A DNA stretch of 64,000 nt from Longimicrobiales bacterium (GCA_951828585.1 OX639991.1:1086576-1150575); one strand, 5' to 3'; positions 19,475 through 28,642 are shown, numbered from the stretch's first letter. Made by a program: numbers and translations. The notes: generated from the letters alone by a model not told the origin.

Positions 19475-20113
19475 ATGATCGACACCTTACGCACCGCCAC
19501 TCCTTCCGGGCGCCCCCTGCTGGCGGGAGCTATCCTCGTCGTACTCGCGGGTGCGCACGCCGCAGGTTGCACCACACCCGTCGTCGAAGCGGATCCGCCC
19601 GTCACCGAGGGCGAAGCCATTCTGGCCGCGCTCGAGCACATGGCCGAGGCCAAGTGGGGACAGCGCGGGACCATCATGGTCAGGGGACAGGCAGCCGTGA
19701 AGTATGAAGGGGAGGAACCGCTATCCGAATCCACGCACGCTTTCCTGGACGAGGCCTTCGAAGCGCGTGGCTGGCGCTGGTCCACGGAAGATCCGCTGGT
19801 GCCCACGGGGAACTGTGCCTTCCCCGGCGGCGACTGTCGTTTGAAGAACCCCTCCGAGGTGCACCTGACCTTTTCCGTGTGGCCCTGGCCAGGAGAGGAG
19901 GACTACGCGGAGGGACAACCCGAACCGTCTTCGTTCAACAGATTCCGCGTGGAGCCCGTTGCCGGAGAGGAAGGCTACAAAGTCCACGTCGAATGGCTGA
20001 GCAGCTTCAAGTGGCGCGACGGGCACATGGCCGAACTGGGAGGCCGGGGAGTCCTGGTCACCCGTGGGACCGACGGGTTGGTGGTCAAAGACGTGATGTT
20101 GTGGATCACCTGA
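19475..20113 (+). CDS. Lipoprotein of unknown function
   Basis: A 212-residue protein from ATG 19475 after AGAGGGAACCC; a longer in-frame start upstream has no leader. The leader LLAGAILVVLAGAHAAGC ends in a clean lipobox, so the protein is a lipoprotein. The mature domain has EAILAALEHMAEAKWGQRG, then beta strands including GRGVLVTRGTDGLVVKDVML. No family was recognised. Two cysteines (GNCAFPGGDC) about 10 residues apart may form a disulfide. It is separated from the symporter by a strong hairpin. Confidence 0.7.
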   Translation: MIDTLRTATPSGRPLLAGAILVVLAGAHAAGCTTPVVEADPPVTEGEAILAALEHMAEAKWGQRGTIMVRGQAAVKYEGEEPLSESTHAFLDEAFEARGWRWSTEDPLVPTGNCAFPGGDCRLKNPSEVHLTFSVWPWPGEEDYAEGQPEPSSFNRFRVEPVAGEEGYKVHVEWLSSFKWRDGHMAELGGRGVLVTRGTDGLVVKDVMLWIT

Positions 20114-20117
20114 CCCT

Positions 20118-20160
20118 GCGGGCGGGCCTCGCCGACTCGATCGGCTGAGGCCCCACCCGC
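20118..20160. terminator. Bidirectional hairpin between convergent genes
   Basis: Outer arm GGGCCTC pairs with GAGGCCC, extended by GCGGG/CCCGC outside and GCCGA/TCGGC inside around a CTCGA loop. There is little T-tract, but the position between two converging stops fits a bidirectional terminator. Confidence 0.6.
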
Positions 20161-20173
20161 CTGCCAGCGCCCC

Positions 20174-21436
20174 CTACGTCCGGATCTCCGCGTCGATCCC
20201 CTCTTCTCCCTCCCACCTCCCGACCACCGCCGCCGCGCAAGAGTCGCTGTAGACGTTGACGGCCGTGCGGGCCATGTCGAGGGGCCGGTCGATCGAGAGC
20301 ATCGCGCCCACGATCAGCATTGCCTCCGGATTGTCCCCGATTCCGATCGCGCCGAGGATGATGAAGATCACCACCAGCCCGGCCGACGGAACCGCCGCGG
20401 CGCCGATCGACGCCAGCAGCGCCGTGAAGACGACCACGACCTGGGTCATGAACCCGATGTCGGCTCCCAGGGCCTGCGCGATGAAGAGCGCGCCGACGCA
20501 CTCCATGACCGCGGTTCCGTCCATGTTGACGGTGGCGCCCATGGGCAGCGTGAAGGAGGACACGCGATTCGATACCCCGACCCTTTTTCTGACCGTCGTG
20601 AGCGTGACGGGCAGGGTGGCGGCCGAGGAACTCGTCGAGAACGCCACCAGCAGCGGTTCCCGCATGTTCATCATGTGCTTCCAGGGGGAGACGCGCGCCC
20701 AGAAGTACAGCAGCAAGGGCAGGGTGATGAAGAAGTGGATGCCGAGACCGGTTCCCAGCGCCCCGACGTACTGGGCGAGGTTGCCGAAGGCCCTGAGGCC
20801 CGTCCCGGCGACCAGGGTAACCATCAGTCCGAATACGCCGATCGGGAGCAGCTTGATGATGCCCTGCGTCAGCTTCATCATCACCTTGAAGAGCGCATCG
20901 ATCAGGCCGGTGACCTTCTTGCGGGGATCTTCCGGCAGGGTCGTGACGGCCACGCCGAAGACAATGCAGAAGAAGATGATCTGCAGCATGTCGCTCGCCG
21001 TCGCCGCGCCAAAGAAGTTGGTGGGGACGATGTCGAGGAGCAGGTCCTTGAACGAATCCGGGATCGCGAGGTCGGGGGGTGCCGTTCCGGTGTCGGTGAC
21101 CGGGTATCCCCGTCCCGGATTGAAGAGGTTGAACAGGATCAGTCCGGTCAGCGCGGCCAGGAAGCTCGACACCAGGTAGTAGGTGAGCGTCTTGCCGAAC
21201 ATCCGTCCCACGACGCGCCCGCCTCCGGCGGATGCCACCCCCGAGATGATGGAGGTAATGACCAGGGGAACGATGATCATCCGCAGGAGGCGCATGAACA
21301 GGGTGCCGAGCCAGCCGAAGTACTCCGCGAACCATCCGCCGAACGGAGAATAGCCGATGAAGACGCCGACCAGCATCGCGATGGCTACCTGCCAGTGAAG
21401 ACGTTTGTACCATTCCTGGCCCGGGGCGTATTCCAT
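20174..21436 (-). CDS. Dicarboxylate/amino acid:cation symporter (DAACS/GltP family)
   Basis: A 420-residue polytopic membrane protein. The start at ATG 21436 follows GGAGAGACCTC and begins at the expected MEYAPGQEWYKRLHW; an upstream frame is not needed. Family landmarks: the serine-rich re-entrant loop AFSTSSSAATLPVT, NMDGTA in TM7, the second hairpin region AAVPSAG, and DRPLDMARTAVNVYSDSCAA in TM8, where Asp and Arg/Thr/Asn bind the substrate. The family's usual NVTGD is NVYSD here. Sodium- or proton-coupled uptake of glutamate, aspartate or C4-dicarboxylates is expected. No linked metabolic gene. Confidence 0.92.
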   Translation of the reverse strand: MEYAPGQEWYKRLHWQVAIAMLVGVFIGYSPFGGWFAEYFGWLGTLFMRLLRMIIVPLVITSIISGVASAGGGRVVGRMFGKTLTYYLVSSFLAALTGLILFNLFNPGRGYPVTDTGTAPPDLAIPDSFKDLLLDIVPTNFFGAATASDMLQIIFFCIVFGVAVTTLPEDPRKKVTGLIDALFKVMMKLTQGIIKLLPIGVFGLMVTLVAGTGLRAFGNLAQYVGALGTGLGIHFFITLPLLLYFWARVSPWKHMMNMREPLLVAFSTSSSAATLPVTLTTVRKRVGVSNRVSSFTLPMGATVNMDGTAVMECVGALFIAQALGADIGFMTQVVVVFTALLASIGAAAVPSAGLVVIFIILGAIGIGDNPEAMLIVGAMLSIDRPLDMARTAVNVYSDSCAAAVVGRWEGEEGIDAEIRT

Positions 21437-21648
21437 GAGGTCTCTCCGTAGGGGGGTTGTCCGCTGGTGCGATAGGGATACGCGGGCAACTTGGGGCGCG
21501 GGGGGGTGGATGGTCAAGTTGCGGCGATGTTTGCGTGGCGTTTGCGGCGATTTTGGCCGGATGCGCGGGTTGCACGGTTCTGTCGGCCAGTGGACATTGG
21601 AAAGCTCACCGGACCCGGCCGCGTTTTGATGGGAGATGTATAGTAGAC

Positions 21649-21677
21649 ATGACGTCTTGTAAAGTTGAGTTTACATT
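21649..21677 (+). promoter_or_regulatory. Promoter with embedded inverted repeat upstream of the CBM9-like gene
   Basis: ATGACG (21649-21654), 17 bases, TACATT (21672-21677) form a -35/-10 pair. Inside lies TTGTAA, eight bases, TTACAT (21657-21676), the same element and register as at 2205-2233. It ends one base before the GTG start, so the transcript would start within the coding region or a downstream start would be used. The region 21437-21648 shows nothing else clear. Confidence 0.45.
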
Positions 21678-22706
21678 GTGATCGGGCCAATCCGGTGGTC
21701 CCAAAAGGATGCATCGACGGCCGGATGCAGCGGGGACCGGTTCCACGGGCTCCTGGGGGCGCTGACGGTCGCCCTCGGCGTTACCGGGATACCTGCGGCC
21801 GACGCCGTCGCTCAATTGTCCTCCGAACTTCGCACGTACGACGCACCGCGAGCGGCCTCCCCACCCGCGATCGACGGCTCCCTCGACGACCCCGCCTGGC
21901 GCGCGGCCCCCTGGACCGAACCCTTCATCGACATCCGCGGCACGGAGTGGCCCGAACCAGCCTGGGAGACGCGAGCGAAGATCGCCTGGGACCACAACCA
22001 CCTCTACATCGCCGCCGAGATGGAAGAGCCCCACCTCTGGGCCACCCTCGCCGACCGCGACGCGATCCTCTATCGCGAACACGACTTCGAGGTTTTCATC
22101 GATCCCGACGGGGACGCGCTCGACTACTACGAGCTCGAGATCAACGCGCTGGGCACCGAGTTCGACCTCTTTCTGCCGCGGCCCTACAACCGCAAGGGCA
22201 AGGCCAACGTGGGGTGGGACATGGTGGGGCTGCGGACGGCTGTAGCCCTCGACGGCACCCTGAACAACCCCTCCGACGAGGACCGTGGGTGGACGGTGGA
22301 AATCGCGATTCCCTGGTCGGCGCTGAGGCCGCCGGCAGAGGGCGCGGCCTCGGATGATCCGAGGGAGACGGATCGGTATGCGACGGTCGCGGGGGGTCGG
22401 CACAGGGCGGGCTCCGGGCCGCGGGTGGGCGACGAATGGCGCATCAACTTCTCGCGGGTGCAGTGGCCGGTGGAGGTGGTGCAGGGTGGCTACCGCAGGG
22501 CGAAGGAACCGAGCGGCGAAGACCGGCACCCCGAGCACAACTGGGTATGGTCGCCACAGGGTGAGATCAACATGCATAGCCCTGAGAAGTGGGGGATCGT
22601 GCGGTTCCGTGAGGAAGTGGGCAACTCGGGCAACGAATCCCCGGTCGATGCGGACGGTGATCCATCCGGGCCGGACACCCGTTCTTCATGGAGTGCGAGC
22701 CGATGA
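21678..22706 (+). CDS. Secreted carbohydrate-binding family 9-like protein
   Basis: A 342-residue protein. The only usable in-frame start upstream of the leader is GTG 21678. A hydrophobic stretch LLGALTVALGVTGIPAADA at about residues 25-45 is the signal peptide, giving a rather long basic N-region. The mature part has the CBM9-like pattern: PPAIDGSLDDPAWRAAPW, then TRAKIAWDHNHLYIAAEMEEP, DFEVFIDPDGDALDYYELEINALGT in part, and WTVEIAIPWSAL. Such domains bind ends of glycans. Its stop overlaps the start of the following glycosidase by four bases (ATGA), so the two are translationally coupled and probably work on one glycan. Confidence 0.85.
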   Translation: MIGPIRWSQKDASTAGCSGDRFHGLLGALTVALGVTGIPAADAVAQLSSELRTYDAPRAASPPAIDGSLDDPAWRAAPWTEPFIDIRGTEWPEPAWETRAKIAWDHNHLYIAAEMEEPHLWATLADRDAILYREHDFEVFIDPDGDALDYYELEINALGTEFDLFLPRPYNRKGKANVGWDMVGLRTAVALDGTLNNPSDEDRGWTVEIAIPWSALRPPAEGAASDDPRETDRYATVAGGRHRAGSGPRVGDEWRINFSRVQWPVEVVQGGYRRAKEPSGEDRHPEHNWVWSPQGEINMHSPEKWGIVRFREEVGNSGNESPVDADGDPSGPDTRSSWSASR

Positions 22707-23827
22707 AACGCAGGCAATTCCTGAAGACGGCGGGCGGGGCCGCCGCGCTCGCCGGGGGTTCGACCGTCGCCGCCGCCCTGGCCGGTTGCGCCGCCGATTC
22801 CAGCCGGGACGAACCCTTCACCGTCTGGACCTGGGTGCACGGCAACCGCGACTACGACGCCGACGAGTGGCGCCGCCGCTTCGCCCGGCTGCGGGAGTCC
22901 GGCTTCCACGCAGTGCTTGTCGGCGGCGGGGACATCGAACTGGTCTCGGCGGCCGCTCACGCCGAAGGCCTCGAGTACCACCGCTGGTTCTGGACGATGA
23001 ACCGCAACGGCGACGCCTGGGCGAAGGAGAATCACCCCGAGTGGTTCACGGTCAGCCGCAACCTGGAGTCATCGCTCGATCATCCTCCCTACGTGGGCTA
23101 CTACAAGTGGGTCTGCCCCTCACGCGCCCCCGTGCGCGAATACCTGAGTGGCCGCGTCGGCGAGCTGGCCGCGAATCCGGCCATTGACGGCGTCCACCTC
23201 GACTACGTGCGCCACTGCGATGTGATCCTGCCGCGTGGCCTGTGGGAAACCTACGACCTCGTGCAGGACACCGAGCATCCCGAGTTCGACTTCTGCTACT
23301 GCGACGTCTGCCGCGAGCAGTTCGCCGCGCTCGACGGCCGCGACCCGCTGGAGATTCCGGATCCGCCGGCCGACGAGGCGTGGCGGCGCTTCCGCTGGGA
23401 CAGCGTGACGGGGGTGGTGCGGGAGTTGGCCACGGCCGTGCACGAGCGGGGGAAGCCCATCACGGCGGCCGTGTTCCCCACTCCGACCATCGCACGCACT
23501 CTGGTTCGGCAGGTGTGGAACGAGTGGCCCCTGGACCGGTTCTTCCCGATGCTCTACCACAGCTTCTACCTCCAGGATATCCCCTGGATTGGCGACGGGG
23601 TCCGAGAGGGTGTCGCAGCACTCGCCGATGGTGACCTCGAGGACGGTCCGCGCCCCGGCACCCCACTCAACGCGGGACTCTACCTGCCCGTGCTCGAGCC
23701 CGCACAGCTGGCCGAGGCGGTGGTCAGCGCACGGGACGCCGGGGCGGCGGGTATCTCGACCTTCGAAATGCACGGGCTGACGGATGAGCATCTTGCGGCG
23801 ATGCGGGAGCTGCTCGGCGACCCGTAA
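22703..23827 (+). CDS. Tat-exported putative glycoside hydrolase (GHL10/DUF187-like TIM barrel)
   Basis: A 374-residue protein from ATG 22703, which overlaps the CBM9 stop; an in-frame ATG at 22688 was rejected because the coupling and the twin-arginine leader (KRRQFLKTAGGAAALAGG) fit 22703. A possible lipobox AALAGC follows the leader, so it may be lipid-anchored after Tat export. The barrel shows DGVHLDYVRHCDVI, FDFCYCDVCREQFAAL (CxxC) and ITAAVFPTPTIART, the pattern of family-10-like glycosidases whose acid/base residues are not firmly mapped. Substrate unknown. Confidence 0.75.
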   Translation: MKRRQFLKTAGGAAALAGGSTVAAALAGCAADSSRDEPFTVWTWVHGNRDYDADEWRRRFARLRESGFHAVLVGGGDIELVSAAAHAEGLEYHRWFWTMNRNGDAWAKENHPEWFTVSRNLESSLDHPPYVGYYKWVCPSRAPVREYLSGRVGELAANPAIDGVHLDYVRHCDVILPRGLWETYDLVQDTEHPEFDFCYCDVCREQFAALDGRDPLEIPDPPADEAWRRFRWDSVTGVVRELATAVHERGKPITAAVFPTPTIARTLVRQVWNEWPLDRFFPMLYHSFYLQDIPWIGDGVREGVAALADGDLEDGPRPGTPLNAGLYLPVLEPAQLAEAVVSARDAGAAGISTFEMHGLTDEHLAAMRELLGDP

Positions 23828-23896
23828 CCCTGCTGGCGTCCGGGACAACCGGATGCATCGCCGCTTGCATGCCAGAGCGATCCTGTCCGCGTGCAG

Positions 23897-25963
23897 CTAC
23901 ACCAACCTCGGATCCGCGATGACCTCCACCGTCGCAGGCCCGTCGTACGCAAGCGCTTCCGCCAGCGCGTCGTCCAGCTCGTCCGCGCGGCGCACCCGCA
24001 CCCCGAACGCCCCACACAGCTTCGCGTACTCCGAGAAGTCCGGGTTGTGGAGCGATGTCTGCCACACGTCCAGGTCTCCGGCGCGCTGCTCCTTGGAGAT
24101 CTTCCCCAACTCGTCGTTGTTCAGCACGAGGTGGGTGATGTTCATCCCATACTTCACGGCGGTGGTGATCTCGGCCAGGTACTGCCCGTAGCCCCCGTCG
24201 CCGGAAACGGCCACCACCTGACGCCCACTGAATGGCGTTCCCTCTTCCAGGGTAGCCGCCCACGCACCCAGCGCGGCCGGGTAGGCAAAGCCAATCGACC
24301 CCAGGTATCCCGACATCAGCACCGCGTGACGGCTGCACTCGAAGTAGCGCCCGAATGAGTATGCGTTGTTGCCCACGTCGATGGTCAGGATCGCGTCCTC
24401 GTCCACCACACGGGTGAGGGCCGCGAAGATCGCCGCCGAGTTGACGCCTTCACCGCGGTCATCCGCTTCGCGCCGCGCCTTCTCGGTGCGCCAGATCCGC
24501 CACCGCTCCGCGATCTCGTCCCGGTGATCGAGCGAGGCCGTGCCGCCTTCCGCAACCGCGGCCGCAAACCGGTCCATCGTGACCCCGATCTCTCCCCAGA
24601 CCGGGACATCCACCGCGTGGAACTTCCCCAACGCCATGGGATCGAAGTCGACCTGGATGGTCGGCTTTTTCGGCGTGATGCCGGTGTGGTTGGAGAAGCT
24701 GGCACCCAGCACGAGCAGCAGGTCGCTCTCATTCATGAACCAGCTCGCGATCGGGGTTCCACTCCGCCCCAGCACCCCACAACCGAGCGGATGCGTGTCC
24801 GAAATGACTCCCTTGGCCTTGAAGGTGGTGATCACCGGGCATCGCAGCCGCTCCGCGTGCGCCGTGATCCGGTCCATGTTGAAGCGCGCACCGTGACCGA
24901 CGATGATCACCGGCCGCTCGGCGCCTCTAAGCAGCCGGATCGCCTCATCCAACGCGTCTGCGGGCGGCGCAATGGTCCTGCGGGTCATTCGGCCCGTCGC
25001 CCCGCCCGGCTTGCTCCCCTCATCAGCCGGCAGCACTTGCACCTCGTCGGGGAAGATCAGGTGCGACACACCCCGGTTCAGGATCGCACTCTTGCACGCC
25101 AGGTTGACGAGTTCCGCATGCTTGCTGGAGTGAAGGACCGGCTGGCTCCACTGCGCAACCTTCCCGAAAGCGGCCTGCAGGTCCACCTCCTGAAAGGCCC
25201 CCGGCCCGAGCACCTGCGTATCGACCTGACCGGTCAACGCCAGCACCGGCGACCGGTCCACATTCGCGTCCCACAGTCCGGTCAGAAGATTCGTCGCGCC
25301 GGGCCCCGCAATGGACAAACAGGCCGCCGGGCGACCCGTCAGCTTCCCGTACGCCGAAGCCGCAAACGACGCCGCCCCCTCATGGCGGATCCCCACGAAG
25401 GTCATCTCGCCCGCGGCCTCACGTCTCCGGATCGCGTCCGCCAGCCCCAGATTCGAGTGACCGACCATCCCCCACACCCATCGCACCCCCCAGTTCACCA
25501 TGGTCTTCGCCATCACGTCGGAGACGGTCTCCGCGTGAAGCTCGTCTTCCGGCATCCCCACATACACCCCGTCCTCGCGCACGTCCACCTTGTACGTATC
25601 GACCCCGTCGTCATAGCCCCCGGGCGGCTTTCCCGTGAGCGGATGGAAGTCCCACCCGTGCCAGGGGCACCGCAGCCACCCGTTCTCGATCGATCCTTCC
25701 CCAAGCGGCCCACCCTGGTGCGGACACTTGTTGTCGAGCGCGGCGTAGATGCCCTTGTGGCGGGTCATGCAGACGGTCTTGCGAGCGCAACTGACGGCCA
25801 TCACGCGGCCTTCGGGGAGCTCGTCGGGGGCGAGAACCCTGAGCCAGCGGATGCGGGAGGACCGAGTGGCGGGCGAGCCGTTGCCAACCCGTGAGGGCTC
25901 CGCATCGGATCCGTTCCGGGAGGTGGGACCGGAGCCGGAAGAGCCGTTGGAAGGATCGGACAT
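23897..25963 (-). CDS. Rieske [2Fe-2S] domain fused to a ThDP-dependent oxidase/decarboxylase
   Basis: A 688-residue two-part enzyme. Residues about 35-145 are a Rieske domain: Cys80, His82, Cys99 and His102 in CPHQGGPLGEG and CPWHGW. Residues about 150-688 are a pyruvate oxidase/acetolactate synthase-type chain: the pyrimidine-domain Glu195 in RHEGAAS, the central domain, and a ThDP-Mg motif GDGG (588-591) reaching Asn615-Asn616 in LNNDELGKISKEQ. The thiamin half resembles PoxB-like pyruvate:quinone or glyoxylate carboligase-like enzymes; the Rieske half could carry electrons out of the active site. No linker repeat, stop or frameshift separates the halves. It converges on the glycosidase. 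Substrate unknown. Confidence 0.85.
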   Translation of the reverse strand: MSDPSNGSSGSGPTSRNGSDAEPSRVGNGSPATRSSRIRWLRVLAPDELPEGRVMAVSCARKTVCMTRHKGIYAALDNKCPHQGGPLGEGSIENGWLRCPWHGWDFHPLTGKPPGGYDDGVDTYKVDVREDGVYVGMPEDELHAETVSDVMAKTMVNWGVRWVWGMVGHSNLGLADAIRRREAAGEMTFVGIRHEGAASFAASAYGKLTGRPAACLSIAGPGATNLLTGLWDANVDRSPVLALTGQVDTQVLGPGAFQEVDLQAAFGKVAQWSQPVLHSSKHAELVNLACKSAILNRGVSHLIFPDEVQVLPADEGSKPGGATGRMTRRTIAPPADALDEAIRLLRGAERPVIIVGHGARFNMDRITAHAERLRCPVITTFKAKGVISDTHPLGCGVLGRSGTPIASWFMNESDLLLVLGASFSNHTGITPKKPTIQVDFDPMALGKFHAVDVPVWGEIGVTMDRFAAAVAEGGTASLDHRDEIAERWRIWRTEKARREADDRGEGVNSAAIFAALTRVVDEDAILTIDVGNNAYSFGRYFECSRHAVLMSGYLGSIGFAYPAALGAWAATLEEGTPFSGRQVVAVSGDGGYGQYLAEITTAVKYGMNITHLVLNNDELGKISKEQRAGDLDVWQTSLHNPDFSEYAKLCGAFGVRVRRADELDDALAEALAYDGPATVEVIADPRLV

Positions 25964-26274
25964 GGTACAGATTCTCCTGTGTGTTCGAGGGAACGGGCAG
26001 AATAGGATACCCGGTTCCGGGTGAACAGGTTCGCATGGTTCCCCGGCGGCCGGCCGGCAGACCCGAGCCCCTCGTCTGCAAGTGGCGAATCCGGTCCTCC
26101 GCGGACGGTCCCGCCCGTCAGGCCGAATCCGTCATCCCTTGACCAGACCGCGCCAATCCCGGAAAATGCCTCCGTCCCCCGGTTGTGCAATGCCAGCGCG
26201 GGACGCAGGTTCACCCCACGGCAACCCCTTCGCCCATCCAGTCACTCCAAACCACCACACCAACCCGGAGCCAC
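25964..26274. other. Divergent intergenic region without a recognisable gene
   Basis: This 311-base gap separates the divergently oriented Rieske-ThDP and desaturase genes and must hold both promoters. No clear -35/-10 pair, dyad or small gene was found. Confidence 0.4.
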
Positions 26275-27294
26275 ATGAAGATCGACCGCGAGCAAGTCCG
26301 ACACTGGAAGAAGGTCCTGTCCCCCTACTACGGCCCCGACAACCGCCGAAGCGCTTTGCAGGTGGGCTACACCTTCGTCCTCTACGTGGCGGGCTGGACC
26401 CTCATGTACCTGAGCCTCGGTGTCGGCTACTGGCTCACGCTTCTGCTGGCGATCCCCATCGCCGGCATTCAGATGCGGATGTTCATGTTTCAGCACGATT
26501 GCGGCCACGGGTCCTACTTCAAGTCGCGACGGCTGGCCTGCGTCACGGGCTCGGTCATCGGGGTGCTCACCCTCACGCCCTACCACTACTGGCGGAAGAC
26601 GCACGCGATCCACCACGCGCACTCGGGTGACCTGGACATCCGCGGCTTCGGCGACATCGTGACGGTCACGGTCAAGGAATACGAGTCGATGTCCTTCCTT
26701 CAGCGTTTCGGCTACCGGTTCTACCGCAACCCGGTCATCCTTTTCGGTCCCGGCGCGGCCTTCCAATTCCTCGTCAAGCACCGCTTTCCGTGGGACATCC
26801 CCCGGACGTGGAAGCGCGAATGGCGCTCGGTGTGGTGGACCAACGTGGCCCTGGCCGCGATCGTGGGCGGCGCCTGGCTGACGATGGGAATCGGCACCTT
26901 CCTCATGATCCAGTTGCCGCTGACCTTCATCTCGTGCGCGATCGGGGTGTGGCTCTTCTACGTGCAACACCAGTTCGAGGACGCGTACTGGAACTGGCAC
27001 AAGGACTGGAACTACTTCGACGCGGCGCTTTTCGGCTCATCCTTCCTGCGCCTGCCCAAGCTGCTGCAGTGGTTCACCGCGAACATCGGGCTCCATCACG
27101 TCCATCACCTGAGCGCACGGATTCCCAACTACCGGCTGCAGCGCTGCCACAACGAGAACCCGGACCTGTGGAAGGCGCCGACGATGACGATGTGGGACGG
27201 ATTCAAGACACTGCACCTGACGCTCTGGGACGAGGGGAGAAGGAAGCTGATCTCGTTCCGGGAGTATCGGCGGTTGCGGGCGGCGGGGGCGTAG
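26275..27294 (+). CDS. Membrane fatty acid desaturase
   Basis: A 339-residue di-iron desaturase from ATG 26275 (CCGGAG upstream; upstream in-frame starts lack a site). The three histidine boxes are HDCGHGSYF, KTHAIHHAHSGD and LHHVHHLSARIP. Hydrophobic helices flank them in the typical 2+2 layout (FVLYVAGWTLMYLSLG, TLLLAIPIAGIQM, LTFISCAIGVWLFY). It should insert a double bond into membrane acyl chains using O2 and an electron donor. Its stop lies in a hairpin shared with the converging gene. Confidence 0.9.
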   Translation: MKIDREQVRHWKKVLSPYYGPDNRRSALQVGYTFVLYVAGWTLMYLSLGVGYWLTLLLAIPIAGIQMRMFMFQHDCGHGSYFKSRRLACVTGSVIGVLTLTPYHYWRKTHAIHHAHSGDLDIRGFGDIVTVTVKEYESMSFLQRFGYRFYRNPVILFGPGAAFQFLVKHRFPWDIPRTWKREWRSVWWTNVALAAIVGGAWLTMGIGTFLMIQLPLTFISCAIGVWLFYVQHQFEDAYWNWHKDWNYFDAALFGSSFLRLPKLLQWFTANIGLHHVHHLSARIPNYRLQRCHNENPDLWKAPTMTMWDGFKTLHLTLWDEGRRKLISFREYRRLRAAGA

Positions 27295-27311
27295 GTCCCC
27301 CCTACACCCCC
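27285..27311. terminator. Bidirectional hairpin overlapping two stop codons
   Basis: GGGGGCGTAGG (27285-27295) pairs with CCTACACCCCC (27301-27311), 11 pairs with one mismatch around a TCCCC loop. The desaturase TAG and the TAG of the opposing small gene both lie in the stem. Confidence 0.6.
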
Positions 27312-27718
27312 ACCAACTCCCCGAGCACGAACACATCCGTCAGCAGCGCCCGCAGGTGGATCGACGCATTGAGATTGTCGATCAGCTGCGACGATACGAC
27401 CGCCTGCCCCGCCACCAGCCCCACGAACGCCCGCGACGCCTCCGCGTCCCGCTTCAACACCTCCAGCGCCGCTTCCGTGGCCTCCCCCGCCGGCAGGTGC
27501 GCCCGAAACGCCTCGTCGAGCCCGTCCAGCGCCGCCTCGTAACGGCCGAGATACTCGCGCACCTGCGTGCCGATCTTGCTGGAGGCGTCATCGGTCAGCC
27601 CCTGGGCCGCGTACGCCAAAAAGAACTCGTAACCCTCCTCAATGACGTCGATACGGGCCTTCAGATCCTCGCGGCTCACGTGACCACAGGTCTCCGCGCC
27701 ACCGGACACGCGGTCCAC
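27302..27718 (-). CDS. Small helical protein downstream of the molybdenum hydroxylase operon
   Basis: A 138-residue protein, almost all alpha-helical by pattern (DLKARIDVIEEGYEFFLAYA, VREYLGRYEAALDGLDEA). Start GTG 27718; another GTG at codon 14 is possible. No signal peptide or known motif. It follows the cytochrome b gene after 42 bases and is the last gene of the operon, so an assembly or chaperone role like TorD-type proteins is conceivable, but no sequence motif supports this. Family not recognised. Confidence 0.55.
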   Translation of the reverse strand: MDRVSGGAETCGHVSREDLKARIDVIEEGYEFFLAYAAQGLTDDASSKIGTQVREYLGRYEAALDGLDEAFRAHLPAGEATEAALEVLKRDAEASRAFVGLVAGQAVVSSQLIDNLNASIHLRALLTDVFVLGELVGV

Positions 27719-27760
27719 CCCGGCCCGTCACCGCTTGTGAACGATTTCACAAGCTGGCCG

Positions 27761-28642
27761 CTACGCCTTGTCGCTCAGGGCGGGCTGCCCGGTGCCGCCA
27801 CCCCCACCCCCCGACCCCTCCAACTCCCCCCCCGCCCCCCGCTCCGCCACCACCCATCGTTCCGGGTCGTGGTTCTCCAGGTACCGGTCACGGTCGATCC
27901 AGCCGTTGATCATCGACCAGGTCATCCAGCGCTTCTCGGGGCGGATCGCGAAGTACACGTGCGCGATCACGAGGAAGATCAGCCCGATCCCGCAGACCCC
28001 GTGAATCACGTAGATCCACCCCCACACCGAATCGCTGAACAGGTACATGTTCTGGGGCAGCAGAAAGTTGTCGATCCGGAACATCATGAGGACGCCGGTG
28101 ACCACCGCGCCGATCGTCACGATGGTGGCCGCGTGGTGGAACATCTTCTGGTCGACCGGATACTTAGCCGCGCGGGGCCGCTTCGCGCCCGGCCTGCGGA
28201 GCGCCGCCTTCAGCCCCTGCGTCCCCTCCTTGATGTCGCGGCGCCCGATCCACATGGCCCAGAAGTCCTGCTTGGCGAAGACGTGGTAGATGTGGTAGAG
28301 CAGCGTGAGGATCAGCAGCACGCCGGCGATCCAGTGGATGGTGACCCAGGGGAACTGGATGCCGATCACTGGGAAGAACGCCGTGATGAGCAGCACGAAC
28401 ATCACCACCGACATCGACCAGTGGAATCCGCGCGCGCCCACGGTGTGGCGCTGCAACTTCTCGGGCAGACCGCGTGCCTCGTCCGGGTCGATCTCCCCGG
28501 TGCCGACCTTCTTGGGGACCATGAGCGCGTGGCCCACCACGAAGATCGCGCCAATGATCACCACCGCCCAGATCAGGTCCCACGAGACGCCGATCGGGAC
28601 ATCCTCGCCCCAGGGGTTCAGGGCACGCCGCAGGAATTCCAT
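27761..28642 (-). CDS. Cytochrome b, formate dehydrogenase gamma-type
   Basis: A 293-residue membrane protein with about five helices (DLIWAVVIIGAIFVVG, WSMSVVMFVLLITAFF, IHWIAGVLLILTLLYHIYHV, IVTIGAVVTGVLMMF, VIHGVCGIGLIFLVIAHVY). Histidines in helix pairs (HWSMS, HWIAG, YHIYH, HAATI, HGVCG) fit two b hemes as in FdnI/FdoI. The C-terminus is glycine-rich. In the operon with the three hydroxylase subunits, it would pass electrons from the periplasmic enzyme to quinone. The pairing with this hydroxylase class is unusual. Confidence 0.8.
   Translation of the reverse strand: MEFLRRALNPWGEDVPIGVSWDLIWAVVIIGAIFVVGHALMVPKKVGTGEIDPDEARGLPEKLQRHTVGARGFHWSMSVVMFVLLITAFFPVIGIQFPWVTIHWIAGVLLILTLLYHIYHVFAKQDFWAMWIGRRDIKEGTQGLKAALRRPGAKRPRAAKYPVDQKMFHHAATIVTIGAVVTGVLMMFRIDNFLLPQNMYLFSDSVWGWIYVIHGVCGIGLIFLVIAHVYFAIRPEKRWMTWSMINGWIDRDRYLENHDPERWVVAERGAGGELEGSGGGGGGTGQPALSDKA

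Noticed and set aside
23838-23852. TCCGG-GACAA-CCGGA hairpin between the glycosidase and the Rieske-ThDP gene
   Set aside because: Only five pairs and no T-run; too common in GC-rich DNA to list as a terminator.
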